A DNA stretch of 64,000 nt, from the NCBI GenBank assembly GCA_963675655.1, contig OY776489.1, forward strand, positions 2,170,001 to 2,234,000. The letters are read 5' to 3'. The notes under the pieces were generated by a model. That model was given only the letters and a program-made list of their open reading frames with translations, was not told the origin of the DNA and ran no database searches. Shown one piece after another: positions 8,990 to 16,405 of this stretch (positions are counted from its first letter, which is position 1; every line of letters starts with the position of its first letter). The DNA is from CAXXOK01 sp963675655 (GTDB lineage Bacteria; Bacillota; Clostridia; Christensenellales; Aristaeellaceae). A program made the position numbers and the translations under genes.

Positions 8990-9761
8990 ATGGATCCTCC
9001 TTCATTGCTGGCAGTGCATCGGGACAGTGGTCGCAGTCGCCGCTACATCGTCCCTCGTCATCCTGCGCATCTGTTGAAGAAAGCAGCTTGTCCGCCTCTT
9101 CGCAGCCCAAACGACGGGCATGGCGCGCCAGACAGCGCTCCATATGCGAAAGTCTGTTATACAGCAATTCCATACGTTCCAACATCGGGTCCGGCAGATG
9201 AATCTGATCCAGATCGACGTCGCTTTGCGGTTTGTTCTTTTTTACGATCCGGCCGGGGTTGCCAACGACGGTGCAATCCGGCGGCACATCCTTGAGCACG
9301 ATGGCGCCCGCGCCGACTTTGCTGTGATTGCCAATGGTGATTGGCCCCAGTACCTTAGCGCCCGCGCCGATGGTGACGCCGTTGCCGATGGTAGGGTGGC
9401 GTTTGCCGATGTCCTTGCCGGTGCCGCCAAGGGTAACCCCCTGATAAATGGTTACGTCATCGCCGATCACCGTCGTTTCGCCTACGACAACGCCGTCACC
9501 GTGGTCGATAAATACCCGCCGGCCTATCTCCGCGCCAGGATGGATTTCGATGCCGGTACGGTGACGCGCACGCTGGCTAACCATGCGCGCCAGCAGTGTA
9601 TGCCCGTGGTGAAACAGGGCGTTGGCAATCCGGTGGGAACGTAGCGCCTGTAAGCCGGGATAGCAAAACCGAACTTCGGTTTTGCTTTTTGCGGCCGGGT
9701 CGCGGGTGAGTACGGCTTGAATATCTTCAAGGGCGCGTGCACGCCGTTCTTTCCAATTCAT
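8976..9761 (-). CDS. cysE: serine O-acetyltransferase
   Basis: CysE acetylates serine with acetyl-CoA, the first step of cysteine synthesis. The 261-residue protein has an N-terminal helical part with HRIANALFHHGHTLLARMVSQRAR, then a left-handed beta-helix of hexapeptide repeats: GIEIHPGAEIG, IDHGDGVVVGETTVIG, YQGVTLGGTGKDIGKRHPTIG and VTIGAGAKVLGP. The catalytic His/Asp region (IHPGAEIG, IDHGDGVVVG) is intact. The C-terminal tail is unusual: after the repeats it continues for about 60 residues and ends with a Cys cluster, CSGDCDHCPDAL. The tail could bind metal, but that is speculative. It is 29 bp downstream of ppk1 and overlaps cysS. Confidence 0.96.
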   Translation of the reverse strand: MNWKERRARALEDIQAVLTRDPAAKSKTEVRFCYPGLQALRSHRIANALFHHGHTLLARMVSQRARHRTGIEIHPGAEIGRRVFIDHGDGVVVGETTVIGDDVTIYQGVTLGGTGKDIGKRHPTIGNGVTIGAGAKVLGPITIGNHSKVGAGAIVLKDVPPDCTVVGNPGRIVKKNKPQSDVDLDQIHLPDPMLERMELLYNRLSHMERCLARHARRLGCEEADKLLSSTDAQDDEGRCSGDCDHCPDALPAMKEDPYANL

Positions 9762-9790
9762 GATGATCCGCCTTTCGCAGAAGATGATGC

Positions 9791-11878
9791 TTATTGTTTG
9801 GCTGCGTAGTCCTCAAACAGCCTTCCCGCGCTCACGGCTTCGATGTCCTGAAGCATCGTCTCCTGCGCGTTCAGGGGAGCGGAAGTGTTTTTCGCTCTGC
9901 GGGAGTAGGTGCCGTCGTCATGGAGCACCCAGCTTTTTTGATTATCCATCAATTGCAGAGCGAGGATGTTCTCTACCGTGCGGAAACAAGCAGGATCCTT
10001 CACAGGGAACATCAGCTCTACGCGTTTACACAGGTTGCGGGGCATCCAATCCGCCGAAGAAAGGTAAATCTCCGGCAGACCGCCGTTTTCAAAACGGAAG
10101 GCGCGTGCGTGCTCCAGATTGCGCCCCACAATGGAACATACGCGAATGTTTTCACTGCGTCCCGGCACGCCCGGAACCAGTGTACAGATGCCGCGGACGA
10201 TCAGGTTGATCGGCACGCCTGCACAGTTGGCCGCGTAAAGAGCTTCAATCACATCGTCATCCAGCAGCGAGTTCATTTTTGCCGTAATCCCGGCGGGTTC
10301 GCCGTAGAGGGCGTGCATCTTCTCGCGGTTGATGAGCTTAAGCAGTTTTTCTTTTAAATAATCGGGCGCTTCCACCAGTTCCGGCGTGCTGAAGATGGGG
10401 CCGTTGCCCTCTAGGCCGTAGAAAAAGCGCGCCGTATCCTCGCCAAGTTGCTTATCGGCAGTCAGCAGCCCCAGATCGGTATACAGCCGCACGGTGCCGT
10501 CGTGGTAATTGCCGGTGCCAAGGTGCATATACCGGCACATATGGCCGCCTTCCATGCGGCAGATCAGCAATGCTTTGCTGTGGGTTTTCAAGATGGGTAA
10601 TCCATAGATCACCCGGCAGCCCGAGCGGCGCAGGCGTTCGCCATGGGTAAGGTTATTTTCTTCATCAAACCGTGCGCGGGCTTCAAACAATACGGTTACC
10701 TGCTTGCCGTTTTCAGCGGCCTTGCTCAGCGCTTTTACAACGGGGCTTGTGCTGCCGACGCGGTATAGCGTCATTTTGATACTGCAAACATCCGGGTCCT
10801 CGGCGGCTCGGTTGAGCAGGTTGAGCACCGGATCGAAAGTATGGTAGGGATGGTACAGCATCCAATCGCGCGCGGCAATTTGCGCAAAAATATCCGGGCC
10901 GGTCAGTGCGGCGATGGTAAGAGGCCGCGCCTTGGGGTACTTCAAATCCGGCCGATCCAGCATGCCATATACGGACATCATCAGCTTATTCAAATCCAGT
11001 GGGCCGGTAACGCGATAGTGGCGCTCCGACGGGAGTTGATAACGCTTCATCAGCATAGTCAGCAGTTCCACGCTCATACGCTCTTCCGTTTCCAGCCGCA
11101 TCACATCGCCTGTGCGGCGCATAATGAGCATTTCGCGTACCAGCGTGGCAACATCGCCGCTGGCGTCCATATCAAAATCCTGATTCCGCAGAATGCGGAA
11201 AAGCGAGGCTTCGGTTACAATATCCTGCGGGAACAGAAGCGGCAGAAACGCTTTGATGATATCCTCCTGCCGGATTAGATAACGTACATTCTGCTCCGCT
11301 GGCAGCTCGTAAACCCGCGGGGAGCCGGGAAGTGCGATGGTCATATACCGCACGGGCTTGCCGCTTTTTGGCTGCAAGCGAATAAAGAACAGCAGTTTCT
11401 TTTGCGGCAGGGGAGCAAGCTCCTCGCCCCAGGGCAGCGGTTTGAGACGGTTGATAATCTCCCCCAGAAAAATCTCCTTCATCCGTTCCTGCATTGCGGC
11501 GGTAAAGGGGTAACTGGGGTAGAGACGGATGCCTTGATGGTATAGCTCGCTGTTGATGCCGTCAAACAACAAATATTGCATGTTTTGCTGGTTTAAAATT
11601 TCTTTATTTACAAGACGCTGCAACTCAACCGGGGTATGGCCGCAAGGCTGTATGACCTGTGCGCATTCTCCGGCTGCCAGTTCCAGCAGCGTATGGTAAC
11701 GAACCTGTAAAAATTCGTCCAGATTGGAGGTGACGATGGCCAGAAACTTCGCCCGCTCCAGCAGAGGATTGTCCGGATTATCGGCTTCCATCTGCACGCG
11801 ATGGTTAAACTGTAGCCAAGTTAATTCCCGATCGAAATAACGCGGTTGTGTGTCCGGATGGTTCTCGGCGATGTCCAT
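9791..11878 (-). CDS. ppk1: polyphosphate kinase 1
   Basis: Ppk1 reversibly polymerises the gamma-phosphate of ATP into inorganic polyphosphate, usually at the inner membrane. The 695-residue length matches the family. The N-terminal domain starts with YFDRELTWLQFNHRVQMEA. The PLD-like catalytic domains carry ILKTHSKALLICR, which contains the phosphorylated His, and MHLGTGNYHDGTVRLYTDLGLLT; the RARFDEENNLTHGERL segment also fits the family. The C-terminus contains LYAANCAGVPINLIVRGICTLVPG and YLSSADWMPRNL. A promoter (TTGAAA-18-TATAAT) lies on the minus strand at 11961-11990. The gene is first in a probable ppk1-cysE-cysS-comEA unit, and no partner ppx was seen. Confidence 0.97.
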   Translation of the reverse strand: MDIAENHPDTQPRYFDRELTWLQFNHRVQMEADNPDNPLLERAKFLAIVTSNLDEFLQVRYHTLLELAAGECAQVIQPCGHTPVELQRLVNKEILNQQNMQYLLFDGINSELYHQGIRLYPSYPFTAAMQERMKEIFLGEIINRLKPLPWGEELAPLPQKKLLFFIRLQPKSGKPVRYMTIALPGSPRVYELPAEQNVRYLIRQEDIIKAFLPLLFPQDIVTEASLFRILRNQDFDMDASGDVATLVREMLIMRRTGDVMRLETEERMSVELLTMLMKRYQLPSERHYRVTGPLDLNKLMMSVYGMLDRPDLKYPKARPLTIAALTGPDIFAQIAARDWMLYHPYHTFDPVLNLLNRAAEDPDVCSIKMTLYRVGSTSPVVKALSKAAENGKQVTVLFEARARFDEENNLTHGERLRRSGCRVIYGLPILKTHSKALLICRMEGGHMCRYMHLGTGNYHDGTVRLYTDLGLLTADKQLGEDTARFFYGLEGNGPIFSTPELVEAPDYLKEKLLKLINREKMHALYGEPAGITAKMNSLLDDDVIEALYAANCAGVPINLIVRGICTLVPGVPGRSENIRVCSIVGRNLEHARAFRFENGGLPEIYLSSADWMPRNLCKRVELMFPVKDPACFRTVENILALQLMDNQKSWVLHDDGTYSRRAKNTSAPLNAQETMLQDIEAVSAGRLFEDYAAKQ

Positions 11879-11960
11879 ACGTTACGGCCCCCGTTCTTTC
11901 GGTACAACTCTCCATCGTTTCCGGCCAAACTATAGCAGCGTGACCCGATAGGTGAATGTC

Positions 11961-11990
11961 ATTATAACATAGAAATAGCAAGCCTTTCAA
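11961..11990 (-). promoter_or_regulatory. predicted sigma-A promoter of ppk1 operon
   Basis: Read on the minus strand, TTGAAA is followed by 18 nt and a perfect TATAAT. The start of transcription would be about 75 nt before the ppk1 ATG. It is the only strong promoter I see in front of the ppk1-cysE-cysS block. Confidence 0.65.
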
Positions 11991-12069
11991 GTACGGGCAG
12001 GCGGCAGACGCGGGGTTTGTAAAGGGGGTAGGCCGCCCTGTGCAGTGTGAAGCTTGCGAGAATTATCTG

Positions 12070-12098
12070 TTTTCCCCGGCTGGGTTTGCTGGTATACT
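12070..12098 (+). promoter_or_regulatory. predicted promoter of phzF-like gene
   Basis: A TATACT -10 box at 12093-12098 lies 17 nt behind a weak -35 (TTTTCC). The distance to the ATG at 12141 is suitable. The -35 is poor, so confidence is moderate. Confidence 0.45.
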
Positions 12099-12140
12099 GT
12101 TTCTGTATAAAAATTGTGTAAACAAACGGAGGGGAAAAAG

Positions 12141-13001
12141 ATGGAGCTGTATGTGGTGGACGCGTTCACCAGCCAAATGTTTGAGGGGAATCAGGCCGGG
12201 GTGGCGCTGCTGAAAGAAGACCAGGCTTTTCCGCAGCCGGAAATCATGCGGAAAATAGCCGGGGAGCTGAAGCATTCCGAAACGGCTTTTGTAAAGCCGA
12301 TGGGGGAGAAGCAGTATCATATTCGTTATTTTACGGCGGAGGGGGAAATAAACCTGTGCGGGCATGCAACGGTTTCCTCCTTTGTGGTGATGCGTGACGA
12401 AAAACAACTGCCGCAGGGTGATTATTCCATACACACACTGGCGGGAACGCTTGCCATTACCGTGGAAGCAAAAAGTATTTGGATGGAGATGGCGAGCGGT
12501 GAACTGGTGAAGTGGCTTACCCCCGAAGAGAGCGAAGAAATATACGCGGCGTATGGCTTGACGATAGAGGATCGGCCGCAGGAGATATTCCCGGGCATCG
12601 CCAGTACCGGGCTTGCGGATATTTTGCTGCCGGTAAATAGCCGGGAGGCGTTAAGCCGCGCGGTGCAAAATCGGGAAAAAGTGATTGCGCTTTCCAAACG
12701 GTATCAGGTTGTAGGCGTGCACATGTTTTATTTGGCGGAGGAAGACGGCGTTACTGCGGAATGCCGTAACTTTGCCCCGGCGGTCGGCGTGGACGAGGAA
12801 TCGGCTACCGGCACTGCAAACGGCGCGCTGACATATTTGCTGTTTACAACGGGGTTGGTCAAGCGCGAGGATGAAAACATTTTCATTCAGGGAACCGGTA
12901 TGGGGAAACCGTCGGTCATCCGCAGTAAAATTGCGCCGGATGAAACGATCTTCATCGGTGGTGACGGCGTGGTTTCCATCCGTGGTGAGATCGACCAGTA
13001 A
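12141..13001 (+). CDS. PhzF-family isomerase/epimerase-like protein
   Basis: The 286-residue protein has the PhzF two-lobe fold of the diaminopimelate-epimerase superfamily. MELYVVDAFTSQMFEGNQAGVALL is the family start, with the catalytic Glu in LKHSETAFV. The first-lobe motif is YFTAEGEINLCGHATVSS and the second-lobe motif is FAPAVGVDEESATGTANGALTYLL. PhzF isomerises a phenazine precursor in Pseudomonas, but most homologues, such as YfhB/YddE types, have no known substrate. No phenazine genes are near. I chose the ATG at 12141 because GGAGGGG lies 6 nt upstream; an in-frame ATG nine codons earlier overlaps that site. The gene appears monocistronic and is followed by a GC-rich hairpin. Confidence 0.88.
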   Translation: MELYVVDAFTSQMFEGNQAGVALLKEDQAFPQPEIMRKIAGELKHSETAFVKPMGEKQYHIRYFTAEGEINLCGHATVSSFVVMRDEKQLPQGDYSIHTLAGTLAITVEAKSIWMEMASGELVKWLTPEESEEIYAAYGLTIEDRPQEIFPGIASTGLADILLPVNSREALSRAVQNREKVIALSKRYQVVGVHMFYLAEEDGVTAECRNFAPAVGVDEESATGTANGALTYLLFTTGLVKREDENIFIQGTGMGKPSVIRSKIAPDETIFIGGDGVVSIRGEIDQ

Positions 13002-13045
13002 GGTGTATGGCAAGCTATATTTACGATTCTTGTTTGCAAGCGACT

Positions 13046-13079
13046 GGCCGTGCGCCGCTTTAAGAGGCGGCGCACGGCC
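13046..13079 (+). terminator. GC-rich hairpin after phzF-like gene
   Basis: Thirteen perfect base pairs (13046-13058 with 13067-13079) enclose an 8-nt loop. No T-run follows, so it is not a canonical intrinsic terminator, but it is the only stable hairpin between phzF and rmlA and could stop or stabilise transcripts. Confidence 0.45.
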
Positions 13080-13093
13080 CTTGCGGACTGTGG

Positions 13094-13122
13094 TTGCGCC
13101 GTAATTACGAATCCTGTATAAT
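13094..13122 (+). promoter_or_regulatory. predicted sigma-A promoter of rmlA
   Basis: TTGCGC, a 17-nt spacer and a perfect TATAAT at 13117-13122 lie about 70 nt before the TTG start of rmlA. Confidence 0.65.
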
Positions 13123-13189
13123 GCACGAATAGAAAATTTGCGATATTTTGGCTCCCGATGGCGGTTTGAACCACAAAGGAGGTTTCACC

Positions 13190-14095
13190 TTGAAAGGAAT
13201 CATTCTGGCCGGCGGCTCGGGCACGCGGCTGTACCCGCTTACGATGGTGACCAGTAAACAACTCCTGCCGGTGTACGATAAGCCAATGATTTATTACCCG
13301 CTCTCCACACTGATGCTGGCTGGCATTCGGGAGATATTGATTATTTCCACGCCGACGGATACGCCGCGCTTTCAGGATTTATTGGGGGACGGAAGCCGCT
13401 ACGGCATATCGCTTTCGTATGCGGTGCAGCCCTCGCCCGATGGACTGGCGCAAGCCTTTTTAATCGGCGAGGAGTTTATTGGCGACGAACCGTGCGCGAT
13501 GGTGCTGGGCGATAATATTTTCTACGGCAACGGCTTTTCGGCCATGCTGGCCGAGGCGGTTCGCAATGCGGAAAACGGCAAGGCGACCATTTTTGGCTAT
13601 TATGTGAACGACCCGCAGCGTTTTGGCATCGTAGAGTTTGACGAATTTGGCAAGGTGCTTTCGGTAGAAGAAAAACCGGAAAACCCCAAAAGCAATTATT
13701 GCGTAACCGGTTTATACTTCTACGATAAACGCGTTTGCAAGCTTGCTAAGCAGGTAAAACCGAGCAAACGCGGAGAACTGGAGATTACCGCGCTGAACGA
13801 TCTATACCTTCAAAACGGCTCGCTGGTCGCCAAGGTAATGGGCCGCGGTTTTGCCTGGCTGGATACCGGCACGATGGATTCGCTGGCGGAAGCGACCAAC
13901 TTTGTGCAGATTGTGGAAAAACGGCAAAGCATCAAAATCGCTGCGCTGGAGGAGATTGCGTATAACCGTAAGTGGATCGATAAGGAAACCCTGCTAAAAG
14001 CGGCTGAACAATACGGCAAGTCGCCCTATGGAGAGCACCTGAAGCGTGTAGCGCAAGGACGTATTCAATACGATCATACACAAGCGGACATGTAA
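13190..14095 (+). CDS. rmlA: glucose-1-phosphate thymidylyltransferase
   Basis: RmlA joins dTTP and glucose-1-phosphate to dTDP-glucose, the entry to dTDP-rhamnose and other dTDP-sugars. The 301-residue protein has the pyrophosphorylase loop GIILAGGSGTRLYPLT, then SKQLLPVYDKPMIYYPLSTLMLAGI, YAVQPSPDGLAQAFLIGEEF, VLGDNIFYG and VEEKPENPKSNY. I place the start at a TTG at 13190, because AAAGGAGG lies 7 nt upstream and the protein then begins at the conserved KGIILAGG. No rmlB, rmlC or rmlD genes are in the window, so the other dTDP-sugar steps must be encoded elsewhere. It has its own promoter, separate from the polysaccharide operon at 1-7 kb. Confidence 0.95.
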   Translation: MKGIILAGGSGTRLYPLTMVTSKQLLPVYDKPMIYYPLSTLMLAGIREILIISTPTDTPRFQDLLGDGSRYGISLSYAVQPSPDGLAQAFLIGEEFIGDEPCAMVLGDNIFYGNGFSAMLAEAVRNAENGKATIFGYYVNDPQRFGIVEFDEFGKVLSVEEKPENPKSNYCVTGLYFYDKRVCKLAKQVKPSKRGELEITALNDLYLQNGSLVAKVMGRGFAWLDTGTMDSLAEATNFVQIVEKRQSIKIAALEEIAYNRKWIDKETLLKAAEQYGKSPYGEHLKRVAQGRIQYDHTQADM

Positions 14096-14147
14096 CCGCC
14101 TACGTCTGTACCGACTGTTTTTACAGGGGAACAGCGGCTGATCTGTC

Positions 14148-14176
14148 TTGACATACGGTTATAGCGGGCATATAAT
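14148..14176 (+). promoter_or_regulatory. perfect consensus sigma-A promoter driving a non-coding RNA
   Basis: TTGACA at 14148-14153, a 17-nt spacer and TATAAT at 14171-14176 match the sigma-A consensus at all 12 positions. It is the strongest promoter in the window and no open reading frame follows before the terminator at 14377-14407. The transcript should start near 14181-14184. Confidence 0.85.
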
Positions 14177-14180
14177 TTGT

Positions 14181-14407
14181 GTAGAGATCATCCTGAAGTG
14201 TGCGCCAGCAATTTGTTTTTACCCACACTTCATAAATGGAGCTCGCGTTCGTCGGCAGCTGCCATGCCCCCGTCGCAAGACGTCAGGGGAAGACTAAAGT
14301 CGGCGATAGAGCACCAGCCTGCTATACATAGCGGGTGAAAAAACCGGTTGCAGCGGCACTTTGGGAGCTCAGCGAAATCCTTCCGTTTTTCCCGGAGGGG
14401 TTTTTTT
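14181..14407 (+). ncRNA. candidate structured non-coding RNA of about 225 nt (6S-like or novel)
   Basis: A full-consensus promoter and an intrinsic terminator bracket about 225 nt with no plausible coding sequence. Local helices are clear. GAAGTGTG pairs with CACACTTC early in the transcript. A CCCC-CGTC-GCAA-GACG-GGGG stem with a GNRA tetraloop and a 3-nt bulge lies near 14268-14297. CCTGCTA pairs with TAGCGGG near 14319-14336. Two GAGCTC copies far apart could close a long-range helix. Strong constitutive expression and this size would suit 6S RNA, but I could not build the 6S central bubble, so the class is open. The alternative is a hutP leader with conditional termination; hutP, however, has its own promoter after the terminator. 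Confidence 0.6.
14377..14407 (+). terminator. intrinsic terminator of the non-coding RNA
   Basis: A nine-pair stem (14377-14385 with 14393-14401) with a 7-nt loop is followed by a run of seven T. It ends the RNA that begins at the consensus promoter near 14150. Confidence 0.85.
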
Positions 14408-14461
14408 ATGCCCGCAGGTTCTGTATATGGGTACAGCACCTGTACCCGGCAAGAAAAACGG

Positions 14462-14489
14462 TTGATAAGCCGGTAAAGCATGGTATAAT
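14462..14489 (+). promoter_or_regulatory. predicted sigma-A promoter of hutP-like gene
   Basis: TTGATA, 16 nt and a perfect TATAAT lie just downstream of the ncRNA terminator and about 48 nt before the GTG start of the hutP-like gene. Confidence 0.65.
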
Positions 14490-14536
14490 AACCGTGATAA
14501 GGATCGGCGTGATCGCGGTATGGGAGGAGATAGCCT

Positions 14537-14959
14537 GTGCAAAAACAAAACATACCCGGCAGCCGGGACGTAGCCCGAGCCGCTATTGAAATGAGCATGT
14601 CCCGTTCGCGGGAAGAAGAACTGCTGGTTAAAAAAACGCTTGCGTTGGAAAATGTCGATACGGCGGCGGCGGATTTTGGCGGCGAATTTGTGCCATCCAT
14701 TATTAAAATTGTGGAGCGGGCTGTTGTTGCTGCGCGGCGCGAAGGGCTGATTGGTGAAAGCCATCTGGAAGAAGGCGGCGTAGCGGGCGCAGCTCGCGAA
14801 GCGCTGAACCAGATTACGCCCAAAGCGCTGGGGATGAACGTGGGCGGCAAGATTGGCGTGGCCCGGCATCAGGATCATGTGGCGGTCGCGATCTTTTTTG
14901 GCATCGGGCTGGGCCATCTGGATGAAATCTGTATCGGGCTGGGGCACCGTGCCATATAA
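14537..14959 (+). CDS. hutP: HutP-family RNA-binding regulator
   Basis: The 140-residue protein matches the HutP family at its C-terminus: GKIGVARHQDHVAVAIFFGIGLGHLDEICIGLGHRAI. In Bacillus subtilis, HutP binds L-histidine and Mg2+ and then UAG-rich RNA, causing antitermination in the histidine-use operon. Clostridial homologues such as this one are usually not beside hut genes, and none are seen here. The start is a GTG with GGGAGGAG 7 nt upstream. It is followed after 33 bp by the cmk-plsC fusion, so it may be co-transcribed with it. The structured RNA immediately upstream is a possible target, which is only an inference. Confidence 0.82.
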   Translation: MQKQNIPGSRDVARAAIEMSMSRSREEELLVKKTLALENVDTAAADFGGEFVPSIIKIVERAVVAARREGLIGESHLEEGGVAGAAREALNQITPKALGMNVGGKIGVARHQDHVAVAIFFGIGLGHLDEICIGLGHRAI

Positions 14960-15001
14960 ACAAATCCAGATATAGCCTGTGATAAAGGAAGGATGAACGC
15001 C

Positions 15002-16294
15002 TTGAAACATTTTACCATTGCTATTGACGGCCCTGGCGGCGCAGGGAAAAGCTCGGTGGCGGACCATGTAGCGAAAGAACTTTCGGTACCGCATCTGGAT
15101 ACGGGTGCGATGTACCGCGCTTTTGGCTATCAGGCGATCGCGGAAGGGCTTGACGCGCGCAACGAAGCCGATATGGATACGCTGGCTGCACGGGCGCAGA
15201 TGGATGTACGCTTTGACGGCGGCAGGCAGTATACGCTGGTAAACGGGCAGGATGTTACCGATAAAATCCGTACGCCCGAGGTAAGCATGGCGGCTTCGGA
15301 TTGCGCGGTGTTTGGCAGCGTTCGCCGGTTGATGGTGCGTTTGCAGCAGCAAATTGCCAGCCGCCAATCCATCATTTTAGACGGGCGGGATATTGGCACA
15401 CGGGTATTGCCCGACGCGACACTGAAAATTTTTCTGACGGCATCGCCGGAAGTGCGGGCGCAGCGCCGTTATCAAGAAATATTAGATCAGGGCGGCCAGC
15501 CGGATTATCAGGATGTGCTCAACGATGTAATCATCCGTGATAAGCAGGATTCCACCCGCGCAATCGACCCCCTTCGCGCTGCGGAGGATGCCGTTACGCT
15601 GGATACCAGCCACTTAACCCAGCGCGAAGTGGAAGAGAAAATACTGGTGCTGCTGCACGAGACGCTGGATAAACAAGCGAAAAAGCGTGAACCGCTCACG
15701 TTGTTTTACCGGGTCGCCATGTGGGTTTCGACGTTTCTTTTCCATGTGCTCTACCCGGTACGGTACCATGACATTGAAAATGCACAGATCGACGCGCCGT
15801 ATATCCTCGTTGGCAATCATAGTCATTTTCTGGACCCGCTGCTGGTGGGGTGGAAAATTAATCGTTACCAAATCCGCTACCTTGGGAAAAAAGAGTTGAT
15901 TAAGCATCCCTTAATGAAGGGATTATACCGCAATATGCTGATGATTCCCGTGGATCGCCACAACATGGATATGGGCGCGCTTCGAGCCTGCTTGAAAACC
16001 CTGAAAGAGGGGCATGTGCTGGGCATTTTCCCGGAAGGTACGCGGTATAAAAAAACATTGATGGAAGAGATGGAAAGTGGCGTTGCGGTAATTGCACTGC
16101 GCGGCGGCGTTCCGATTTTGCCGGTTTATGTAGCCACCAAGCCAAAACCGTTCCATCGAACGGATTGCTATTACGGCAAGCCTTTTACCGTAACCGAAAT
16201 TGCCCAGAAGGGGCTAACGCGCGAAACGTCTGAGGAAGTATTGCAGTTGATTACTCAAAAGTACCGCGAGATGGCCAGACATGCCGCGCATTGA
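15002..16294 (+). CDS. cmk-plsC: cytidylate kinase – 1-acylglycerol-3-phosphate acyltransferase fusion
   Basis: One polypeptide of about 430 residues joins two enzymes. Residues 1 to about 220 are cytidylate kinase, with the P-loop AIDGPGGAGKSSVADHVA, DTGAMYRAFGYQA and DGRDIGTRVLPDA; it phosphorylates CMP and dCMP. After a linker near QAKKREPLTLFYRV comes a PlsC domain that makes phosphatidic acid at the membrane, with the catalytic HX4D motif in GNHSHFLDPLL and FPEGTR. Both halves keep their key motifs. AAGGAAGG abuts an ATG at 14993, so the TTG at 15002, with a 9-nt spacing, is the better start. The two enzymes are separate neighbours in many Firmicutes; here they are fused, with no frameshift or stop between them. 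Confidence 0.93.
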   Translation: MKHFTIAIDGPGGAGKSSVADHVAKELSVPHLDTGAMYRAFGYQAIAEGLDARNEADMDTLAARAQMDVRFDGGRQYTLVNGQDVTDKIRTPEVSMAASDCAVFGSVRRLMVRLQQQIASRQSIILDGRDIGTRVLPDATLKIFLTASPEVRAQRRYQEILDQGGQPDYQDVLNDVIIRDKQDSTRAIDPLRAAEDAVTLDTSHLTQREVEEKILVLLHETLDKQAKKREPLTLFYRVAMWVSTFLFHVLYPVRYHDIENAQIDAPYILVGNHSHFLDPLLVGWKINRYQIRYLGKKELIKHPLMKGLYRNMLMIPVDRHNMDMGALRACLKTLKEGHVLGIFPEGTRYKKTLMEEMESGVAVIALRGGVPILPVYVATKPKPFHRTDCYYGKPFTVTEIAQKGLTRETSEEVLQLITQKYREMARHAAH

Positions 16295-16311
16295 TATGTC
16301 AAGTGCCGCCC

Positions 16312-16352
16312 TTCCTTCTTTTTTCCCTGCGCATAGTAAAAAAAAGAAGGAA
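16312..16352. repeat. 13-bp inverted repeat between cmk-plsC and ispH-rpsA
   Basis: Positions 16312-16324 (TTCCTTCTTTTTT) pair perfectly with 16340-16352 around a 15-nt loop. The T-run lies inside the stem, so this is not an ordinary terminator. It could be an RNA processing site or an attenuator between two co-directional genes. Confidence 0.5.
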
Positions 16353-16405
16353 TCATGTAACTTTCGGCGAATAAATACTATTGACTCTGTTGCGGAGGGT
16401 GCTTC

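Noticed and set aside
9762..9790. A T-box leader in front of cysE-cysS
   Set aside because: Only 29 bp separate ppk1 and cysE, and I found no T-box consensus upstream of ppk1 either.
14181..14407. Cobalamin, SRP, tmRNA or RNase P RNA as identity of the RNA before hutP
   Set aside because: None of the core motifs (B12 box, SRP GGAA loop region, tRNA-like CCA end, RNase P conserved P4 strands) could be found.
14369..15367. A 332-codon open frame antisense to hutP and cmk
   Set aside because: It covers a promoter, a terminator and two conserved genes on the other strand and has a low-complexity His/Arg-rich product.
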